Of a stretch of 64,000 bases of DNA, positions 62,226 to 64,000 are shown piece after piece. The notes beneath the pieces are model-generated. The model worked only from the letters and a program-made list of their open reading frames with translations. It made no database searches and was not told the DNA's origin. Both the position numbers and the translations under genes were made by a program. This stretch comes from Colwellia sp. 39_35_sub15_T18 (GTDB lineage Bacteria > Pseudomonadota > Gammaproteobacteria > Enterobacterales > Alteromonadaceae): contig MAAE01000048.1 in NCBI GenBank assembly GCA_002162675.1, positions 62,001 to 126,000 of the forward strand, given 5' to 3'. Numbering within the stretch: position 1 is the stretch's first letter; every line of letters starts with the position of its first letter.

Positions 62226-63712
62226 TGAGCATTAACCTGACTAAAAGCATTAAGTAATTCTTGATATTGTAATGGCACATTCCCCACACGCCCTACTTGA
62301 CAACCAGCGGCTAAACTACCAATAAATGAAGCTTGCCAAATATCTGCTTTACTGACTAATGACATTGCACTCGCGGTTAGCATTGCATCTCCGGCTCCAG
62401 CAACATCTAGCGGGCTTTTATTAAAGGTAGGAAGTTCGTCTGTATCCCACCAACCAGCTTGTTTATTTTTACTTCGGATCAACACGCCATCTTCAGCAAG
62501 CGTTACCATCACATGTTTTGCATTTAAAAATTCACCAACTTTTTCTGATACTTGAATTAAACCATCTTTACTATTTTGCAGCGTTAACCGTGCTTCGTGC
62601 TCGGTGGGTGTAATAAGTAACATGTCGTGAAACTTAGCAAGATCTCCCACTTGCGATGACGATTGACTATCAGCAACCATGGCAACGTTATTCTCTTTTG
62701 CACAACATATTAGAGACTCTAAAAAGCCATTACATAAAAAGCCATAATTAAAATCACTGAAAATAATCAAGTCATAATTTTTTAATTTAGGAATAATAAC
62801 GTCAAGTAACTGCTGCCTTACCGGCAAATGAATATCGTGTTGGCGAAAATTATTTACTCTTAATAAACTTTTGCCATTGGCGCGGTAACGAGTTTTTGTT
62901 GTGGTCGGTCGAGAAGGGTCTTTTATTAAAGTCGATTTTACGCCAAAACCTGTCAATTGTTGCTCGACATAATTGGCATTATCGTCTTCCCCCACGACAG
63001 AGTAAAAATCAACACTTGCCCCTAAACCTTGAGCATGAGCAGCAACAATGCCTGCACCACCAATAAAACGACGAGTTTTTTGTGGTGATACGACAATCGT
63101 TGGATCTTCTTGCGACATACCTATGGGGTGGCAATCAATATATTCGTCAACAATAACATCGCCAATAACCGCAACCTTTAATTGCGTAAAGTGAGCAATA
63201 ATTTCTTTTAGCAGTTCTGCATGGATCTGATGACGATTACAATAAGCTAAAGATTTATATGAAAAATTCAACTGTGAGTATGGTAATGATTCTGCACTAT
63301 CAAGTGCATTGGCGCTAATAAATTCACCCGAGCCAAAAACCAGTTGCCCACCATAAGCATTAACGGCATCTTGCTCATCATTGTCGAGCTTTTCGAATTC
63401 TTTGCCTTTTACAACTGCACTGGGTTGTAAGGCATCAATAAAATCTAATTTATTGTCAGTAACCATAAAAACATCGTCAACCACAGTGACGCACTTTAAG
63501 GCTTCAGCTCTGTCGTTATCACTGAGAAATGCTCCCGATGAATAATCTTTAGCTAATAGGCCAATAACAAGTTTGTCGCCTTGTTCGGCCGCAAATTTTA
63601 AAAAGCGAATATGTCCTGGGTGTAAAATATTGAAATTGCCAAATACGCACACTAGTTTTTGATGGTGTTCATTTATTTCGGTTAGCAATGTTTGTAATGA
63701 TTGACTAAGCAC
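62222..63712 (-). CDS. HldE-like bifunctional heptose kinase/nucleotidyltransferase, domains in reversed order
   Basis: This roughly 496-residue protein starts with a cytidylyltransferase-like nucleotidyltransferase domain (VCVFGNFNILHPGHIRFLKFAAEQGD, HxGH motif, about residues 20-150). A PfkB-family sugar kinase domain follows (VAVIGDVIVDEYIDCHPIGMSQEDP, FIGGAGIVAAHAQGLGA, and VAGAGDAMLTASAM as the kinase GAGD motif). In E. coli HldE the order is kinase then transferase. I start it at the GTG at 63712, behind CGAGGT and overlapping the upstream gene by 8 bases. An upstream ATG at 63832 would add 40 residues and overlap much more. Confidence 0.85.
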   Translation of the reverse strand: MLSQSLQTLLTEINEHHQKLVCVFGNFNILHPGHIRFLKFAAEQGDKLVIGLLAKDYSSGAFLSDNDRAEALKCVTVVDDVFMVTDNKLDFIDALQPSAVVKGKEFEKLDNDEQDAVNAYGGQLVFGSGEFISANALDSAESLPYSQLNFSYKSLAYCNRHQIHAELLKEIIAHFTQLKVAVIGDVIVDEYIDCHPIGMSQEDPTIVVSPQKTRRFIGGAGIVAAHAQGLGASVDFYSVVGEDDNANYVEQQLTGFGVKSTLIKDPSRPTTTKTRYRANGKSLLRVNNFRQHDIHLPVRQQLLDVIIPKLKNYDLIIFSDFNYGFLCNGFLESLICCAKENNVAMVADSQSSSQVGDLAKFHDMLLITPTEHEARLTLQNSKDGLIQVSEKVGEFLNAKHVMVTLAEDGVLIRSKNKQAGWWDTDELPTFNKSPLDVAGAGDAMLTASAMSLVSKADIWQASFIGSLAAGCQVGRVGNVPLQYQELLNAFSQVNAQ

Positions 63713-64000
63713 AAATACCTCGTTTAAAGTCGGCAATAACCGCTGAAATTGATTCTGTTTTCTTATCACTAAAACCTGCAATATTTGAGCCATAAAAGGG
63801 CTCCAATGAGCCATAGGGTAAAGGAATGACACCTTTCTCGACGGCAGAAATCGCCGTAATATTAGCTTGTGATAAATTTAATTGCTCTGCAAAAACCTGC
63901 GCTAACTGGTAATAGCTTATATCTTTAGCACCTGATAGCTGAATGGTTATATTCTCTGGTGTCTGGATTAAAGCGATAAGTTGTTTACATAAAAATGACA
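63705..64000 (-). CDS. sugar-nucleotide reductase (RmlD-like), C-terminal part
   Basis: About 98 codons of a minus-strand gene run off the window edge and end at the TAG at 63705-63707. The visible protein includes LIALIQTPENITIQLSGAKDISYYQLAQVFAEQL and PLPYGSLEPFYGSN, which resembles the C-terminal substrate-binding part of dTDP-4-dehydrorhamnose reductase-type enzymes. The N-terminal NAD site is outside. Its end overlaps the HldE-like start by 8 bases, so it is in the same operon. Confidence 0.6.
   Translation of the reverse strand, partial: SFLCKQLIALIQTPENITIQLSGAKDISYYQLAQVFAEQLNLSQANITAISAVEKGVIPLPYGSLEPFYGSNIAGFSDKKTESISAVIADFKRGICA

Noticed and set aside
1..64000. tRNA, rRNA, riboswitch, transposase or integrase features
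   Set aside because: Reading both strands by eye gave no cloverleaf-like segment, conserved rRNA stretch, recognisable aptamer or DDE/tyrosine recombinase motif; a tRNAscan or Rfam search could still find something small.

Overview
The window looks like a chromosome segment of a marine gammaproteobacterium of the Alteromonadales type. A Colwellia-like organism is my best guess, inferred from the polar-flagellum gene order, the low GC by eye and the protein style; no database was searched. About 34 kb is the core polar flagellar and chemotaxis locus, almost all on the minus strand. The remaining 29 kb is an accessory sugar and glycan island inserted beside the flagellar master regulator flrA.

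Region 1 (1-34,957). After the first codons of a possible ribH and an mlaA-type lipoprotein gene comes one long minus-strand block. Read in transcription order it is flrA; then flrB-flrC; then fliE-F-G-H-I-J-K-L-M-N-O-P-Q-R-flhB; then flhA-flhF-flhG-fliA-cheY-Z-A-B-motC-motD-parC-parP-cheW-DUF2802. FlrA and the FlrB/FlrC pair are the class I and II regulators. Sigma-54 -24/-12 elements are visible before flrB, fliE and flhA. ParC/ParP with three repeats in CheA point to polar anchoring of the chemoreceptor array. Several intergenic repeats sit in the fli genes: an inverted pair of a MITE-like element, a REP-like double hairpin, and short tandem repeats.

Region 2 (35,127-49,038). A heptose pathway (GmhA, GmhB, HddA, HddC) should make GDP-D-glycero-alpha-D-manno-heptose. 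It sits with a B12-type radical SAM enzyme, a TylF-like methyltransferase, a split transketolase, a CgeB-like glycosyltransferase, a second GmhA and further methyltransferases. A sulfotransferase here is interrupted by an 11-G tract and looks phase-variable, currently OFF. A 28-codon remnant of pseB (pseudaminic acid synthesis) lies at the flrA-proximal edge behind its own sigma-54 element.

Region 3 (49,212-56,089). A CDP-sugar operon contains glucose-1-phosphate cytidylyltransferase, CDP-glucose 4,6-dehydratase, a 3,5-epimerase homologue, a C-methyltransferase, a DegT aminotransferase and a formyltransferase. It predicts a CDP-linked, C-methylated, N-formylated amino-6-deoxyhexose. A CmcI-like methyltransferase ends it, and a truncated CmcI-like gene starts it.

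Region 4 (56,216-64,000). This holds a family-2-like glycosyltransferase, a secreted protein whose start appears frameshifted, two SDR sugar enzymes, a large putative glycosyltransferase, a sugar nucleotidyltransferase, and an HldE-like heptose kinase/nucleotidyltransferase with its domains in reversed order. The end of a sugar reductase runs off the window.

How it fits together (inference). The heptose operon, the CDP-sugar operon and the pseB remnant each have a sigma-54 element of the same type as the flagellar class II/III promoters. No Wzx, Wzy, Wzz or initiating lipid-phosphate transferase is visible. The island is therefore best read as a flagellin-glycosylation island that replaced an older pseudaminic-acid island and builds an unusual heptose/CDP-sugar glycan with phase-variable sulfation. 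I see no rRNA, tRNA, CRISPR array, transposase or origin. The only gene-free stretch longer than 300 bp (23,786-24,150) is described under its repeats.
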